A DNA stretch of 64,000 nt from Alcaligenaceae bacterium. Its GTDB lineage: Bacteria; Pseudomonadota; Gammaproteobacteria; Burkholderiales; Burkholderiaceae_B. Under the pieces are notes generated by a model. That model worked only from the letters and a program-made list of their open reading frames with translations, was not told where the DNA came from and made no database searches. The translations under genes were made by a program, and so were the position numbers. Below, one piece after another: positions 9,542-19,174 of the stretch; positions within the stretch are counted from its first letter, which is position 1, and each line of letters begins with the position of its first letter. The stretch is from positions 22,660 through 86,659 of the forward strand of contig JACCEO010000012.1 of NCBI GenBank assembly GCA_013416485.1, written 5' to 3'.

Positions 9542-9554
9542 ATTAACGGTTAAT
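9542..9554. promoter_or_regulatory. Palindrome upstream of accBC
   Basis: Perfect palindrome ATTAAC-G-GTTAAT in the 87-base gap between aroQ and accB, about 55 bases before the accB start. It is a candidate operator or promoter element; no known regulator's site is claimed. Confidence 0.3.
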
Positions 9555-9574
9555 AAGAGTGAGAATGCACTTGC

Positions 9575-10009
9575 TTAATTAGTCAAAGCATAACGCAGGG
9601 CAGAAATATACCCATGGGAACCCAGTCCCACGATCACACCTTGCGCCGTATCCGACAAAAACGAATGATGGCGAAAGGGTTCGCGTTTGTGAACGTTAGA
9701 CAAATGCACTTCAATGAAAGGAATTGCTACCGCTGCCAGCGCATCGCGTATCGCAACACTGGTATGCGTATACGCTGCAGCATTAATAATGATGAAATCA
9801 GTGCCATCACGGCCTGCAGCCTGAATTTTATCAACCAATGCCCCTTCGTGGTTACTTTGAAAGGTCTGACAAACAGCACCAGCTTCCCCAGCCAGCGCCT
9901 GTAGACGTTGGTCAATATCGGCCAGCGTTTCGCGACCATAAATTTCAGGTTCACGGCTGCCAAGCAAATTCAGGTTGGGACCATGCAAAACAAGTATGTG
10001 TTGCGCCAT
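9575..10009 (-). CDS. aroQ: 3-dehydroquinate dehydratase, type II
   Basis: Third step of the shikimate pathway: dehydration of 3-dehydroquinate to 3-dehydroshikimate by the small dodecameric type II enzyme. 144 residues, normal length. The start [22 protein letters not shown] contains the catalytic Tyr24. [13 protein letters not shown] and the substrate-binding [16 protein letters not shown] with the catalytic His are intact. It precedes accB in the conserved aroQ-accB-accC order; aroE for the next step is in this window at 15530. Confidence 0.97.
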   Translation of the reverse strand: MAQHILVLHGPNLNLLGSREPEIYGRETLADIDQRLQALAGEAGAVCQTFQSNHEGALVDKIQAAGRDGTDFIIINAAAYTHTSVAIRDALAAVAIPFIEVHLSNVHKREPFRHHSFLSDTAQGVIVGLGSHGYISALRYALTN

Positions 10010-10120
10010 TATGGTTTTTTCAGGTAGACAGACCGACTTTTTACGCTAAAACGTCATGTTTGTCCATTACAACATGGTATTCGCGTCATCGATGTGTGAT
10101 CAGTTAATAGGTAATATGCA

Positions 10121-10624
10121 TTAAGACATGGCTGCCATTAAGTCATTCAGCTTAGTCGGATCGACCTGCCCCAGTATGCTATGCACCAAGCGACCTTGGG
10201 CATCAAATAACACAGTAAACGGCAAACCGCCCTTTTTATTGCCTAGATCACGCATCAGGCCAATTCCACCATGACCAGCCACAAGCAAAGGGTAATTAAC
10301 ACTGACCTTTTCACTGAACTTAAGTACATTGTTAGCCGTGTCTACGGCTAAACCCACCATATGTATATTGGGGTATTTTTCGTGCAGCTCTTGCAAATCA
10401 GGCATTTCTTTAACACAAGGTGGGCACCATGTTGCCCAAAAATTCAGTACCAGGGGTTGACCCAGGTAAGTCGTCAGACTGTGTTGTTGGCCATCAGTGT
10501 CAGGAAAGCTATGGCCATAAAATGGATCGGGGGGCAAAGGACTGGCCAATACCGACAGGCTTATGCTGCTTGCGCCCAAACCGGCAGCCCAAGCGGTTGC
10601 CACTAAAAAGTCACGCCGTTTCAT
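10121..10624 (-). CDS. TlpA-family thiol-disulfide oxidoreductase (Tat-type leader)
   Basis: A 167-residue exported thioredoxin-fold protein. The N-terminus MKRRDFLVATAWAAGLGASS has a twin-arginine followed by a hydrophobic stretch, so export by Tat is likely. The redox site WATWCPPC has Cys67 and Cys70, with CPPC as usual in TlpA/ResA proteins, and the cis-Pro region GGLPFTVLFD is present. Expected role: reducing or exchanging disulfides of periplasmic proteins such as apocytochromes. It lies upstream of aroQ on the same strand with a 111-base gap, and divergent from mpl. Confidence 0.88.
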   Translation of the reverse strand: MKRRDFLVATAWAAGLGASSISLSVLASPLPPDPFYGHSFPDTDGQQHSLTTYLGQPLVLNFWATWCPPCVKEMPDLQELHEKYPNIHMVGLAVDTANNVLKFSEKVSVNYPLLVAGHGGIGLMRDLGNKKGGLPFTVLFDAQGRLVHSILGQVDPTKLNDLMAAMS

Positions 10625-10735
10625 AGTTTCACTTCAATAAAAATCCAGCTCCAACATGATAGCATCCGCCTGTTTTAAGCCAGTGAGTCAAGCAAAGCTG
10701 ACACTAGCCAATACAATGTAGGACGGAGGACACGT

Positions 10736-12094
10736 ATGCACTTACATATTCTGGGAATTTGCGGCACGTTCATGGGTGGACTGGCCCTGATCGCGCGTTC
10801 GGCTGGGCACACCGTCACAGGTTGTGACACCGGCGTCTACCCGCCCATGAGCACCCAACTACAGGAACAGGGTATTACCCTGATCGAAGGCTTTGATGCC
10901 GACCAAACCAAACTGAAACCCGACCTTTACGTAATAGGTAATGTGGTCAGCCGCGGCAACCCCTTAATGGAAACCATACTTGATCAAGGCTTGCCTTACG
11001 TGTCAGGTCCTCAGTGGTTGGGCGAACACATACTGCAAGACCAGCATGTACTGGCCGTGGCAGGCACTCATGGCAAGACCACCACTAGCTCTATGTTGGC
11101 CTGGATACTCGAGTGTGCCGGTCTGCAACCTAACTTCCTGATAGGCGGCATAGCCCCAGGCCTGAAAGTATCCGCCCGCTACCAGCACACACAGCCTTTA
11201 TTTGTTATAGAAGCCGACGAGTACGATACAGCTTTCTTTGACAAGCGCTCGAAGTTTGTTCATTACCGGCCACGCACGCTTGTTCTGAACAATTTGGAAT
11301 ATGACCACGCAGATATTTTCCCTGACCTGACAGCCATAGAAACCCAGTTTCATCACGTGATACGCACTGTCCCTGCCAGCGGACGCATTATTCGACCAGC
11401 GCTTTGCCCTGCGTTGGATCGCGTGATTGCGCGTGGCTGCTGGAGCGCTATTGATACCTTTGGTCCGCAAGGACAATGGCAAGCCCTGACTGAAGGCCAC
11501 CCTAGCCACTTTCAAGTGGCGCACAATGGCACCATCCTAGGACAAGTCACCTGGGATCTGACTGGCGAACACAATCGTATGAATGCCCTGGCTGCCATTG
11601 CAGCAGCATACCAAGTCGGTGCCAACTGCCAAGACGCCATTGCCGCCCTAAGCCAATTTTTAGGGGTAAAACGACGTATGGAACTACGCGGTACCGTACG
11701 CAACATACGAGTCTATGACGATTTTGCCCACCACCCTACCGCCATCGCCACCACCTTGGCTGGTGTACGCCAGCAAGTGGGCACAGGCCGCATACTAGCA
11801 GTGTTGGAACCGCGCTCTAACACCATGAAGCTAGGTGCCATGGCAGCACAACTGCCCGATGCCCTACAACAAGCCGACTTGGTGTACTGCTATGGCGAAA
11901 CCAGCGGTAAACACGCACTGGGCTGGGATCCGGCACACGTGCTGGCGTCATTGGGTGAGCGCGCTTCGGGCTGGACTGACCTAGATAAAATGGTGCAAGC
12001 AGTATGTTCAGCAGCACAGGCTGGCGATACCATAGTCGTAATGAGTAACGGCAGCTTCGGTGCCGTACATCAAAAACTGCTGGACCGTTTGTAA
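10736..12094 (+). CDS. mpl: UDP-N-acetylmuramate:L-Ala-gamma-D-Glu-meso-DAP ligase
   Basis: Peptidoglycan-recycling ligase that attaches the recovered tripeptide to UDP-MurNAc. 452 residues in three Mur-ligase domains. The N-terminal Rossmann part is HLHILGICGTFMGGLA, the ATP loop GTHGKTTTSSM lies at 110-120, and the C-terminal domain includes VYDDFAHHPTAI. The HILGICGTFMGG start distinguishes Mpl from MurC. GGAGGA precedes the ATG. ampD, another recycling enzyme, is also in this window (60765). First gene of a plus-strand cluster running to mtgA. Confidence 0.96.
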   Translation: MHLHILGICGTFMGGLALIARSAGHTVTGCDTGVYPPMSTQLQEQGITLIEGFDADQTKLKPDLYVIGNVVSRGNPLMETILDQGLPYVSGPQWLGEHILQDQHVLAVAGTHGKTTTSSMLAWILECAGLQPNFLIGGIAPGLKVSARYQHTQPLFVIEADEYDTAFFDKRSKFVHYRPRTLVLNNLEYDHADIFPDLTAIETQFHHVIRTVPASGRIIRPALCPALDRVIARGCWSAIDTFGPQGQWQALTEGHPSHFQVAHNGTILGQVTWDLTGEHNRMNALAAIAAAYQVGANCQDAIAALSQFLGVKRRMELRGTVRNIRVYDDFAHHPTAIATTLAGVRQQVGTGRILAVLEPRSNTMKLGAMAAQLPDALQQADLVYCYGETSGKHALGWDPAHVLASLGERASGWTDLDKMVQAVCSAAQAGDTIVVMSNGSFGAVHQKLLDRL

Positions 12095-12113
12095 TTTTCA
12101 CCTAAGGCTAGCC

Positions 12114-12713
12114 ATGATTCTCTACCTGCACGGTTTTCGCTCATCGCCGCAATCTTATAAAGCCCAACTTATGGCTGCGGCAATGGCCAAGCGTGGTCTT
12201 GCTGATCAGTGGGTATGCCCGCAACTGCCCGCCAGTCCGGCAGCCGCAATGGCAATGGCCACTAACTTGATAGAACACGCTCAACATCAAGGAGTGAACA
12301 TCAGTCAAGACTTGGTCGTTGTTGGCTCGTCTCTGGGTGGCTACTATGCGACCAACTTGGCCGAACATTGGAAATGCCGAGCCGTAGTGCTTAACCCCGC
12401 CGTATATGCGGCCACCAGCCTAGCCCCCCAGGTAGGTGAGCATACCCAGTATCATTCTGATGCAGCCTTTGTATTCCTACCCGAGTACATTGACGAGCTC
12501 GTCAACATTGCCACACGTAAGTTGACTCACCCTGAACGTTATTATTTACTCGCCTGTAAAGGCGACGAAGTGCTGGATTGGCAGGACATGGCCAAGCTGT
12601 ACGCCGGTAGCCAAGGCCGCATCCTGGAAGGCGGTGATCATGGAATTTCCGATTTTGAACGCTGGTTACCGGAAGTCCTAGAGTTTGCCCTAGCCACACC
12701 CTCTACGCCCTAA
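12114..12713 (+). CDS. YqiA/YcfP-type alpha/beta-fold esterase
   Basis: A 199-residue small alpha/beta hydrolase. The frame is open upstream, but ATG 12114 (MILYLHGFRSSPQSYK) with AAGG six bases before it fits the family. The oxyanion segment LHGFRSSP and nucleophile elbow GSSLGG (Ser73) are clear. A late Asp/His pair (GDEVLDW, GGDHGISDFE) completes the triad. E. coli YqiA hydrolyses short-chain esters in vitro; its physiological substrate is unknown. It begins 19 bases after mpl. Confidence 0.9.
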   Translation: MILYLHGFRSSPQSYKAQLMAAAMAKRGLADQWVCPQLPASPAAAMAMATNLIEHAQHQGVNISQDLVVVGSSLGGYYATNLAEHWKCRAVVLNPAVYAATSLAPQVGEHTQYHSDAAFVFLPEYIDELVNIATRKLTHPERYYLLACKGDEVLDWQDMAKLYAGSQGRILEGGDHGISDFERWLPEVLEFALATPSTP

Positions 12714-12747
12714 TTATATTGACGCTTACGCGTCCCCACGGAAAATC

Positions 12748-14640
12748 ATGTACGTTCTTTACGAAGACAGCGGCAATTTCAAAGCCGAGAAAATCTTTTC
12801 ACAAGCAGACTCCACCATGCAAGTGGAGTCTGAGTCCGGCAAACGCAGCAAAATCAAAAGTGCTAGCGTGCTGTTCCAGTTTGACACCCCTGCCCCTGCT
12901 GCTTTGCTAGAGCAAGCTCACGCCCTAGCCGCCACACTGGAAATTGATTTCCTGTGGGAATGCACTCCTCAAGAAGAGTTTGAAGCTGCCACCTTTGCTG
13001 CTGACTACTTTGGCCATACGCCGAGTGCCGTTGAAAAAGCCGGATTGATCTTTGCGTTAAATAGCGCTCCCGCTTACTTTCACAGACGCGGCAAGGGCAA
13101 GTATCGACCTGCTCCACCTGAAATACTCACTGCGGCCCTGGCGGCAATTGAAAAAAAACAAAAACAAGCAGAACAACAAAAAGAATGGACAGACGAACTA
13201 GTAGCAGGCCAACTTCCCGAGCCCATTGCCAACGTCGCGAACACCTTACTGAACCGCCCTGACAAAAACAGCCAGCAATGGAAAGCCTTTGAAGCTGCGT
13301 ATACCGAATTGGGCATAGGGCCGGAAAAGCTACTGCTAAAGGTTGGCGCCTGGCCCCACCCACTGGCCTTGCACCTACACCGTTTTATGTCGGCTAATTT
13401 TCCTAAGGGCTGTGAATTTCCCCCGGTACAACTGCCTGAAATACGCACCGACCTACCGGTGTCAGATGTCATCGCTTATTCCGTAGACGATGACAATACC
13501 ACCGAGGTCGATGACGCCTTGTCTGTTACCTTGCTGGGTGACGATATCGTAGAGATCGGTGTGCATATTGCTGCCCCCGCCTTGGCACTAAGTCGCGACA
13601 GCGAGCTGGACGTACTGGCCAGAAATCGTATGTCTACAGTGTATATCCCTGGGCATAAGATCACTATGCTGCCCACCGAGCTTATTCAGGCCTACTCCCT
13701 AGAGGCAGGACAGCTAAAACCTGCGTTATCGCTCTATGTTCAAGCCAATCTAGAAACCGGTGAAATTCTGTCATCGGTAACACGAGTGGAACAAATCCAA
13801 GTACGCGAAAACCTGCGACATAGCGCACTGGAAGACAGTTGCACTGAAGACTTATTGAATGACGCCAACGCCGATATCCCCTACGGTGAGTGGCTACGCC
13901 CCTTGTGGCGTTTTGCCGGTCACCTGTCACGCCAACGCGATGAAAGACGCGGAAAATCGGAAAACAACAACCGTATCGAATATTCCTTTGCTCTGCAAGG
14001 GCCTTACGACGATCCCGACACCCCAGTCCAGTTAGTGCCACGGCGACGCAATGCCCCCCTAGACCTACTGGTTGCTGAGTACATGATATTGGCGAATAAC
14101 CTATGGGGCGGCCTAATGGCTAGCCACGATGTACCTGGCATTTATCGATCCCAGCAAGCCGGCCGTGTACGTATGTCCACCCATGCACTGCCACACGAAG
14201 CCATAGGCGTACCGCAATATGCCTGGTCAACGTCGCCTTTACGTCGCTATGTGGATCTGGTCAACCAAGGCCAAATTCTGGCGGCCGCCGAACATGGTGT
14301 ATCGGCACGTTTGGTAGCCCCCTACAAACCCAAGGAAGCAGACCTATTCGCCATTATTGGCGGTTTCGAAGCGCAATACAGCATTTGGAACGATTTCCAA
14401 TCCTCTATGGAACGCTACTGGTGCCTGCGCTGGCTGCAACAAAACGAGGTGCGCACCATACAAGCTAGTGTGCTGCGCGATGACTTGGTACGCTTGGAAG
14501 GGGTGCCTATGGTCGTACGTGTTGCTGGCTTACCTGAGTGTGAACGTGGTGATATCGTCACCCTGGAGATCATGGGAATGGATGAACTGACCCTGGAACT
14601 GGATTGCCGCCTGCGTGAAACGGCGGTCGCTTCGGAATAA
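12748..14640 (+). CDS. RNB-domain exoribonuclease (RNase II-like)
   Basis: A 630-residue 3'-5' exoribonuclease of the RNB family. The catalytic RNB domain spans about residues 235-560. Its metal-binding aspartate cluster reads DDDNTTEVDDAL (Asp247, Glu253, Asp255, Asp256), with Glu at the third acidic position where E. coli RNase II has Asp. The later motif YAWSTSPLRRYVDLVNQ gives the conserved arginines. The N-terminus is a family-specific region without a clear cold-shock domain. The order mpl-yqiA-RNB-tonB-aroE matches Bordetella, where this protein is annotated as a ribonuclease II-family enzyme; the exact RNA substrates are unknown. Confidence 0.9.
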   Translation: MYVLYEDSGNFKAEKIFSQADSTMQVESESGKRSKIKSASVLFQFDTPAPAALLEQAHALAATLEIDFLWECTPQEEFEAATFAADYFGHTPSAVEKAGLIFALNSAPAYFHRRGKGKYRPAPPEILTAALAAIEKKQKQAEQQKEWTDELVAGQLPEPIANVANTLLNRPDKNSQQWKAFEAAYTELGIGPEKLLLKVGAWPHPLALHLHRFMSANFPKGCEFPPVQLPEIRTDLPVSDVIAYSVDDDNTTEVDDALSVTLLGDDIVEIGVHIAAPALALSRDSELDVLARNRMSTVYIPGHKITMLPTELIQAYSLEAGQLKPALSLYVQANLETGEILSSVTRVEQIQVRENLRHSALEDSCTEDLLNDANADIPYGEWLRPLWRFAGHLSRQRDERRGKSENNNRIEYSFALQGPYDDPDTPVQLVPRRRNAPLDLLVAEYMILANNLWGGLMASHDVPGIYRSQQAGRVRMSTHALPHEAIGVPQYAWSTSPLRRYVDLVNQGQILAAAEHGVSARLVAPYKPKEADLFAIIGGFEAQYSIWNDFQSSMERYWCLRWLQQNEVRTIQASVLRDDLVRLEGVPMVVRVAGLPECERGDIVTLEIMGMDELTLELDCRLRETAVASE

Positions 14641-14648
14641 GAAGACCT

Positions 14649-15530
14649 ATGTCGACTCTTACCGCCCTGTTAATGCGAGCACGCCTACCGCGCAACGACT
14701 ACATGCGTCTTGCCTTGGTGCTATCTATCGCAATACACGCGGCGGTCTTGAGCCTGCACTTTAGCGGCGGCCTATTGCCACCGCCACCCTCTGACACTCT
14801 GGAAGTCATGTTGGTCAACACCAGCAGTCAAACGGCCCCCATCACACCACAGGCCCTGGCACAACAACAATTAGACGGTGGCGGCAACGAACGTGCTGGG
14901 CAATCTGCCTCGCCATTGCCATACACAGCGGCGGTATCACCTGACCAAGTAGTCTTAGCCGCCTTGCGTAAGCGTCAGGAACAGCTGGAAGCGGAACAAA
15001 CACGCTTATACACCCAACTACTTGCTGATGAACAGGTAAAAGCAGAACGCAAACAGCACGATTTATTCCAGCAGTCCAGCGAAACAGGCACTGACACTCG
15101 CCACCAGGAAAGTCAGATCATCAACGCCCAGATCAGCGCCCTGAAAGAACGCATAGATCACTACAATGCCCAGCCACGACAGCGCTTTGTGGGGCCATCG
15201 GCCATCGCAGCAGAAGACGCCCTATATGTAGAAAGCTGGCGGCAAAAAATTGAACAACTAGGCACAGAGCACTACCCAGAGCAAGCCCGAGGCAAGGTCT
15301 ATGGCAGCCTGCAATTAACGGTGTATATCAACCGCGACGGCAGTCTGAACCGTATCGACATAGACCAGCCATCCCAGCATGCCGTACTGAATTTGGCAGC
15401 GCGACGGATAGTGCAGCTTGCTGCGCCCTTCCCCCCGCTACCACCCGCTATCGCCCAAGACACCGATGTCCTGGCAATTACACGGACCTGGTCGTTTATC
15501 AACCAACAACTGCTTACGGAATCCCCTTAA
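14649..15530 (+). CDS. TonB-like energy transducer protein
   Basis: A 293-residue inner-membrane-anchored periplasmic protein. One N-terminal helix (about residues 20-42, RLALVLSIAIHAAVLSLHFSG) is followed by PPPPSD, a long Gln/Glu-rich probably coiled-coil region (about 95-170) and a C-terminal TonB-type domain (about 200-285; YPEQARGKVYGSLQLTVYINRDGSL). TonB proteins pass proton-motive energy to outer-membrane receptors. No exbB/exbD or receptor gene is nearby and the Pro-rich spacer is short, so the true partner is uncertain. Its stop overlaps the aroE start by one base. Confidence 0.82.
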   Translation: MSTLTALLMRARLPRNDYMRLALVLSIAIHAAVLSLHFSGGLLPPPPSDTLEVMLVNTSSQTAPITPQALAQQQLDGGGNERAGQSASPLPYTAAVSPDQVVLAALRKRQEQLEAEQTRLYTQLLADEQVKAERKQHDLFQQSSETGTDTRHQESQIINAQISALKERIDHYNAQPRQRFVGPSAIAAEDALYVESWRQKIEQLGTEHYPEQARGKVYGSLQLTVYINRDGSLNRIDIDQPSQHAVLNLAARRIVQLAAPFPPLPPAIAQDTDVLAITRTWSFINQQLLTESP

Positions 15531-16387
15531 TGGCTACCCTAACACCGTCCCGCTATGCTGTCGTAGGCCATCCTATTGCACATAGTTTGTCGCCACTGAT
15601 ACACCAACAGTTTGCTAAACAAGCTGGTATCCATCTACAGTACGACAAAATTTGTGCACCACTGGACGGTTTTACCCATACTGTGACTGATTTCTTTGCA
15701 CAAGGCGGCAAAGGGCTAAATATTACCGTGCCATTTAAAGAGCAGGCCTACGATCTGGCACGCGAACACTTGGGTGATAACGGCCGCTGCGCAACCGCGA
15801 TCAACACCCTATGGATGCACAATGGTCAGCTGCATGGCGATAATACTGACGGCGCTGGCTTACTACTAGACCTAAAACGACTAGGGCATGTGAACCCCGG
15901 TCAACGCATATTGCTACTAGGCGCTGGTGGTGCTGCCAAAGGGGTGGTACTACCCCTGATCAATTCAGGCTGTGCTCAGCTACATATTGCCAATCGCAAC
16001 CCTGAGCGCGCAAAGCAACTGGCCACCCACGGGTCAAACCTGGCATTAAGCTACGGCTTGGATACCCAGCTAAGCAGCAGTGGCCTAGATGCAATACCAG
16101 GCAGCTGGGATCTCATCATTAATGCAACATCTGCCAGCCTGGCAGGCCAGTCTTTAGCCTTACCCCATCATCTATTCAGCCCCCAGGCTTTAGCCTACGA
16201 CATGATGTACGGTGCCCAGCCCACCCCTTTTATACAGCAAGCCCAAGCCGCTGGTGTCACCAAGTTAGCCGATGGCTTGGGTATGTTGGTGGGTCAAGCG
16301 GCTGCTAGTTTTTCCATCTGGCATGGCGTACATGTCAACACGGAACCTGTGATCAGCGCATTGCGTCAACACCTGCTAACCCCCTGA
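15530..16387 (+). CDS. aroE: Shikimate dehydrogenase
   Basis: NADPH-dependent reduction of 3-dehydroshikimate to shikimate; 285 residues. The substrate-binding motif AHSLSPLIH is at 17-25, catalytic Lys70 lies in NITVPFK, and Asp106 in NTDGAG. The nucleotide loop GAGGAA lies at 131-136. The start codon overlaps the preceding stop (TAATG) and its own stop overlaps the mtgA start (TGATG), indicating translational coupling through this cluster. Confidence 0.97.
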   Translation: MATLTPSRYAVVGHPIAHSLSPLIHQQFAKQAGIHLQYDKICAPLDGFTHTVTDFFAQGGKGLNITVPFKEQAYDLAREHLGDNGRCATAINTLWMHNGQLHGDNTDGAGLLLDLKRLGHVNPGQRILLLGAGGAAKGVVLPLINSGCAQLHIANRNPERAKQLATHGSNLALSYGLDTQLSSSGLDAIPGSWDLIINATSASLAGQSLALPHHLFSPQALAYDMMYGAQPTPFIQQAQAAGVTKLADGLGMLVGQAAASFSIWHGVHVNTEPVISALRQHLLTP

Positions 16388-17106
16388 TGAAACACAGGAC
16401 TGTAAATAAAGCCCGTGTTGCTGCCGTAGCGCTGCTGGTGGCCTTTGCCGCTTTTTTACTGTACCAGCTAGGGTTGTTTTTTATGGTGCTGTGGTTAAGC
16501 GTGCGCGACCCGTCCAGTAGCGCCTTCATGAAGGCAACTCGACTTGCCCTGCAAGCAGAAAACCCAAAAGCCGATATCGACTATTCGTGGGTACCCTATG
16601 ACCGTATCAACAGCAGCCTAAAGCGTGCAGTCGTTGCCTCGGAAGATGCCAATTTTATCGACCACGAAGGTGTGGAATGGGCTGCCATACGCCGAGCCTG
16701 GGAGTACAACCGCCAACAGTCCAAGGATGGCAAAAGCAAAATGCGCGGTGGTTCTACCATTACCCAGCAATTAGCCAAAAACATTTTTTTATCTGACAGT
16801 CGTAGCTATTGGCGCAAAGGCCAAGAACTGATACTGACGTATATGATAGAAATGGTCATGAGCAAAGAACGCATACTTGAGCTATATCTGAACATAGCTC
16901 AATGGGGTAGTGATGTATTTGGTGCCCAAGCCGCAGCCCAGCACTACTTCAAAACCAACGCCGCGCAGCTTAACAGCCATCAGGCGGCACAACTTGCCGC
17001 CATGCTACCCAACCCAGTCTATTACGATAAAAACCGCAACACCAAGTATTTACGTGGCCGCACGGCGACCTTACAGCAACGCATGCGCCAGGTGACTGTG
17101 CCTTAA
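16387..17106 (+). CDS. mtgA: Monofunctional biosynthetic peptidoglycan transglycosylase
   Basis: GT51 glycosyltransferase that polymerises lipid II into glycan strands at the inner membrane. 239 residues with one N-terminal membrane helix (about 12-36). GT51 motifs are in order: ASEDANFIDHEG with catalytic Glu86, GGSTITQQ (121-128), RKGQE (143-147) and KERILELYLN. There is no penicillin-binding transpeptidase domain, hence monofunctional. Last gene of the mpl-to-mtgA plus-strand cluster; apaH converges 19 bases later with no obvious terminator between. Confidence 0.96.
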   Translation: MKHRTVNKARVAAVALLVAFAAFLLYQLGLFFMVLWLSVRDPSSSAFMKATRLALQAENPKADIDYSWVPYDRINSSLKRAVVASEDANFIDHEGVEWAAIRRAWEYNRQQSKDGKSKMRGGSTITQQLAKNIFLSDSRSYWRKGQELILTYMIEMVMSKERILELYLNIAQWGSDVFGAQAAAQHYFKTNAAQLNSHQAAQLAAMLPNPVYYDKNRNTKYLRGRTATLQQRMRQVTVP

Positions 17107-17125
17107 GCCATAGGTCAAATACGGT

Positions 17126-17962
17126 TTAATCAGACCTAGACTTGCTCCAGTTTTTACACGATGTTTGCACCAGCTTGCGGTCATGTAAACGCATTGCAGT
17201 CAATTTTCGACCCCAAACGCAACCGCTATCCAAACAAACAATATCTGGTCTAAGAGTCAAGCCCAACTGCGACCAATGACCAAACACAATAGTAGCGTCC
17301 CGTGCAGCCCGTTCAGGGACATCAAACCACGGCATTAGGGTTTTACGCAGGCTGACATCTGACTTACGGGAAAAATCCATATCACCCGCGCCATTGCATA
17401 AACGCATGCGTGTCAGGGCGTTGACAATCACGCGCATCCGGTCAGCGCCTTGCAGATCATTGCTCCACGCCACAGGGACATTGCCATACATGTCTTGTAA
17501 GTAGTCTTTCCAGTGAGGTGAGCGTAGCGCCGTTTGAATTTCATCGGCCAAAGCCAAGGTTTTTTCTATCGTCCAAGCGGGTAACACGCCAGCATGCACC
17601 ATAAGATATCCATGCTCAAAATGAGCTAACGGCCTATGTCGTAACCAGTCGATAAGCTCCTCAGCATCAGGCGCGTTGATGACATCATCGAAAGTATCGG
17701 ATTTAGAACGCTTTCTGATACCCGCAACCACTGCCAACAAGTGCAAGTCATGGTTACCTAGCACAGCAACGGCTTGCTTGCCCAAGGCCTTTACCGTACG
17801 TAAGGTACCCAAAGAATCCGGACCACGATTGACCAGGTCCCCTGCAAACCAAAAATTCGGCGTTGAGCCGCTAAGGATATCGGGATGTGTAAGCAGTGCG
17901 TCCAGTGCAGGCTTGCAACCTTGCAAATCACCTACCACCCAAGTCGTAGGTGAGGAATTCAT
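17126..17962 (-). CDS. apaH: Bis(5'-nucleosyl)-tetraphosphatase, symmetrical
   Basis: Hydrolyses Ap4A to two ADP, removing an alarmone and RNA-cap nucleotide. 278 residues of the metallophosphatase fold: GDLQGC (11-16), [10 protein letters not shown] (41-50) and GNHD (69-72) supply the metal ligands, and later FGHWSQLG and LDSGCVWG complete the site. The start ATG overlaps the lptG stop by four bases (ATGA). It is the final gene of the minus-strand set beginning at rubredoxin. Confidence 0.96.
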   Translation of the reverse strand: MNSSPTTWVVGDLQGCKPALDALLTHPDILSGSTPNFWFAGDLVNRGPDSLGTLRTVKALGKQAVAVLGNHDLHLLAVVAGIRKRSKSDTFDDVINAPDAEELIDWLRHRPLAHFEHGYLMVHAGVLPAWTIEKTLALADEIQTALRSPHWKDYLQDMYGNVPVAWSNDLQGADRMRVIVNALTRMRLCNGAGDMDFSRKSDVSLRKTLMPWFDVPERAARDATIVFGHWSQLGLTLRPDIVCLDSGCVWGRKLTAMRLHDRKLVQTSCKNWSKSRSD

Positions 17963-19137
17963 GTTTGCGACCGTACTATTGAACGGCTACCTTGACTGAT
18001 ACGCCTGACATTATGCTGGTTTTCCATCAAGATCAAAGCCCCCAAGGCTAATGCCCAAGCAGATAGGTTAGGTACCAAGGCAGTTACCCACGGTGCCCAT
18101 GAGCTAAGCATACCCACGTTCAATGCCAACTGATTCAACATGAAAAACCCTACCCCCAGCAAGATACCCATAAACACCTTGCTGCCCACCCCACCACGCC
18201 GAGTCTGCATAAAGCCTATAGGCGCAGCAATAGTGATCATGACCAGCAATGTAAACGGATAGGCAATTTTTCGCCATAAAGCCACCACCTGCCTGTCGGT
18301 TTGCAGTTGGTTATCTTTTAAGTAACTGATGTAATCGAATAGATCTAGCACAGACATGCGTTCAGGGGTCAGGATACGTGCGATTAGCCGTTCTGGAGTC
18401 AAGGTAGTATCCAGCGATCGAGTGGCTACGGTGCTTAGCTGTGTTAAGGGGGTAACTGGCGGCTTTCCATCAGCCAGAGCCAGCAAGGCATCCTGATCGA
18501 TACGTGTTTCCTGCACGTTATTCAGGACCAGTTTGCCGCCTTTAAAATAACCATCGGGTGCTTGGGAAAATATCGCCAATTCTTGATCACCACGAAATTC
18601 GTACAGCGTCACGCCAGTAACTGCTCCACCCGTTAGCAAACTGGATATATTAATAATACGCATATCCCCTTGGCTGCCATTTTCCTTAAACCAATAACCA
18701 CTGTTCAAACGACTGCCGTCAGACTTACCCATAAGGTTGATTTTGGCTTCACTGGTTTTTATTTCCGCCAGTGGTGTAATCATTTCAGACAACACAAATG
18801 CCCCTATCACCAACGGTAGCGTGACCGTCCACAACATGAACAACAACTTCATGCCACTAATTCCGGACACCCGCAACACCACCAGTTCATTGCGTTGCGC
18901 TAAGCCAGCCAAGGCCAATATGGCCCCTATTAACAAGCCTATAGGCAGTAAATCATAGAGTCGGGTAGGCAATGCCAGCATCTGCATATAAAACAGATTC
19001 AGCAAGGTGAACTTGGAGCCCACGTTATCCAGATCTTCAATCAGGGCAAAAAAAGTAAACAAGCCCAGCAAAGCTACCAGCACCACAGCGCTTGAACGGT
19101 ATATTTCTGAAGCTAGATAACGGCGTGCAGTGCGCAT
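17959..19137 (-). CDS. lptG: LPS export ABC transporter permease LptG
   Basis: Inner-membrane permease of the LptB2FGC machine that extracts lipopolysaccharide and sends it to the outer membrane. 392 residues. Three N-terminal membrane helices (about 12-36, 57-80, 98-122) come before a periplasmic beta-jellyroll region (about 125-275), then three helices at the C-terminus (about 295-375). The N-terminal [19 protein letters not shown] and [12 protein letters not shown] are typical of LptG in Bordetella relatives. lptF is not in this window. The gene overlaps apaH by four bases. Confidence 0.93.
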   Translation of the reverse strand: MRTARRYLASEIYRSSAVVLVALLGLFTFFALIEDLDNVGSKFTLLNLFYMQMLALPTRLYDLLPIGLLIGAILALAGLAQRNELVVLRVSGISGMKLLFMLWTVTLPLVIGAFVLSEMITPLAEIKTSEAKINLMGKSDGSRLNSGYWFKENGSQGDMRIINISSLLTGGAVTGVTLYEFRGDQELAIFSQAPDGYFKGGKLVLNNVQETRIDQDALLALADGKPPVTPLTQLSTVATRSLDTTLTPERLIARILTPERMSVLDLFDYISYLKDNQLQTDRQVVALWRKIAYPFTLLVMITIAAPIGFMQTRRGGVGSKVFMGILLGVGFFMLNQLALNVGMLSSWAPWVTALVPNLSAWALALGALILMENQHNVRRISQGSRSIVRSQT

Positions 19138-19174
19138 TGAACGGTGTAACCTGGAAAGGGAAAGAAATGGTAGC

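Noticed and set aside
13484..13520. Glu in place of Asp in the RNB active-site cluster as a sign of inactivity
   Set aside because: Glu is an acidic, metal-capable replacement and similar variants occur in active RNB proteins, so loss of function is not supported.
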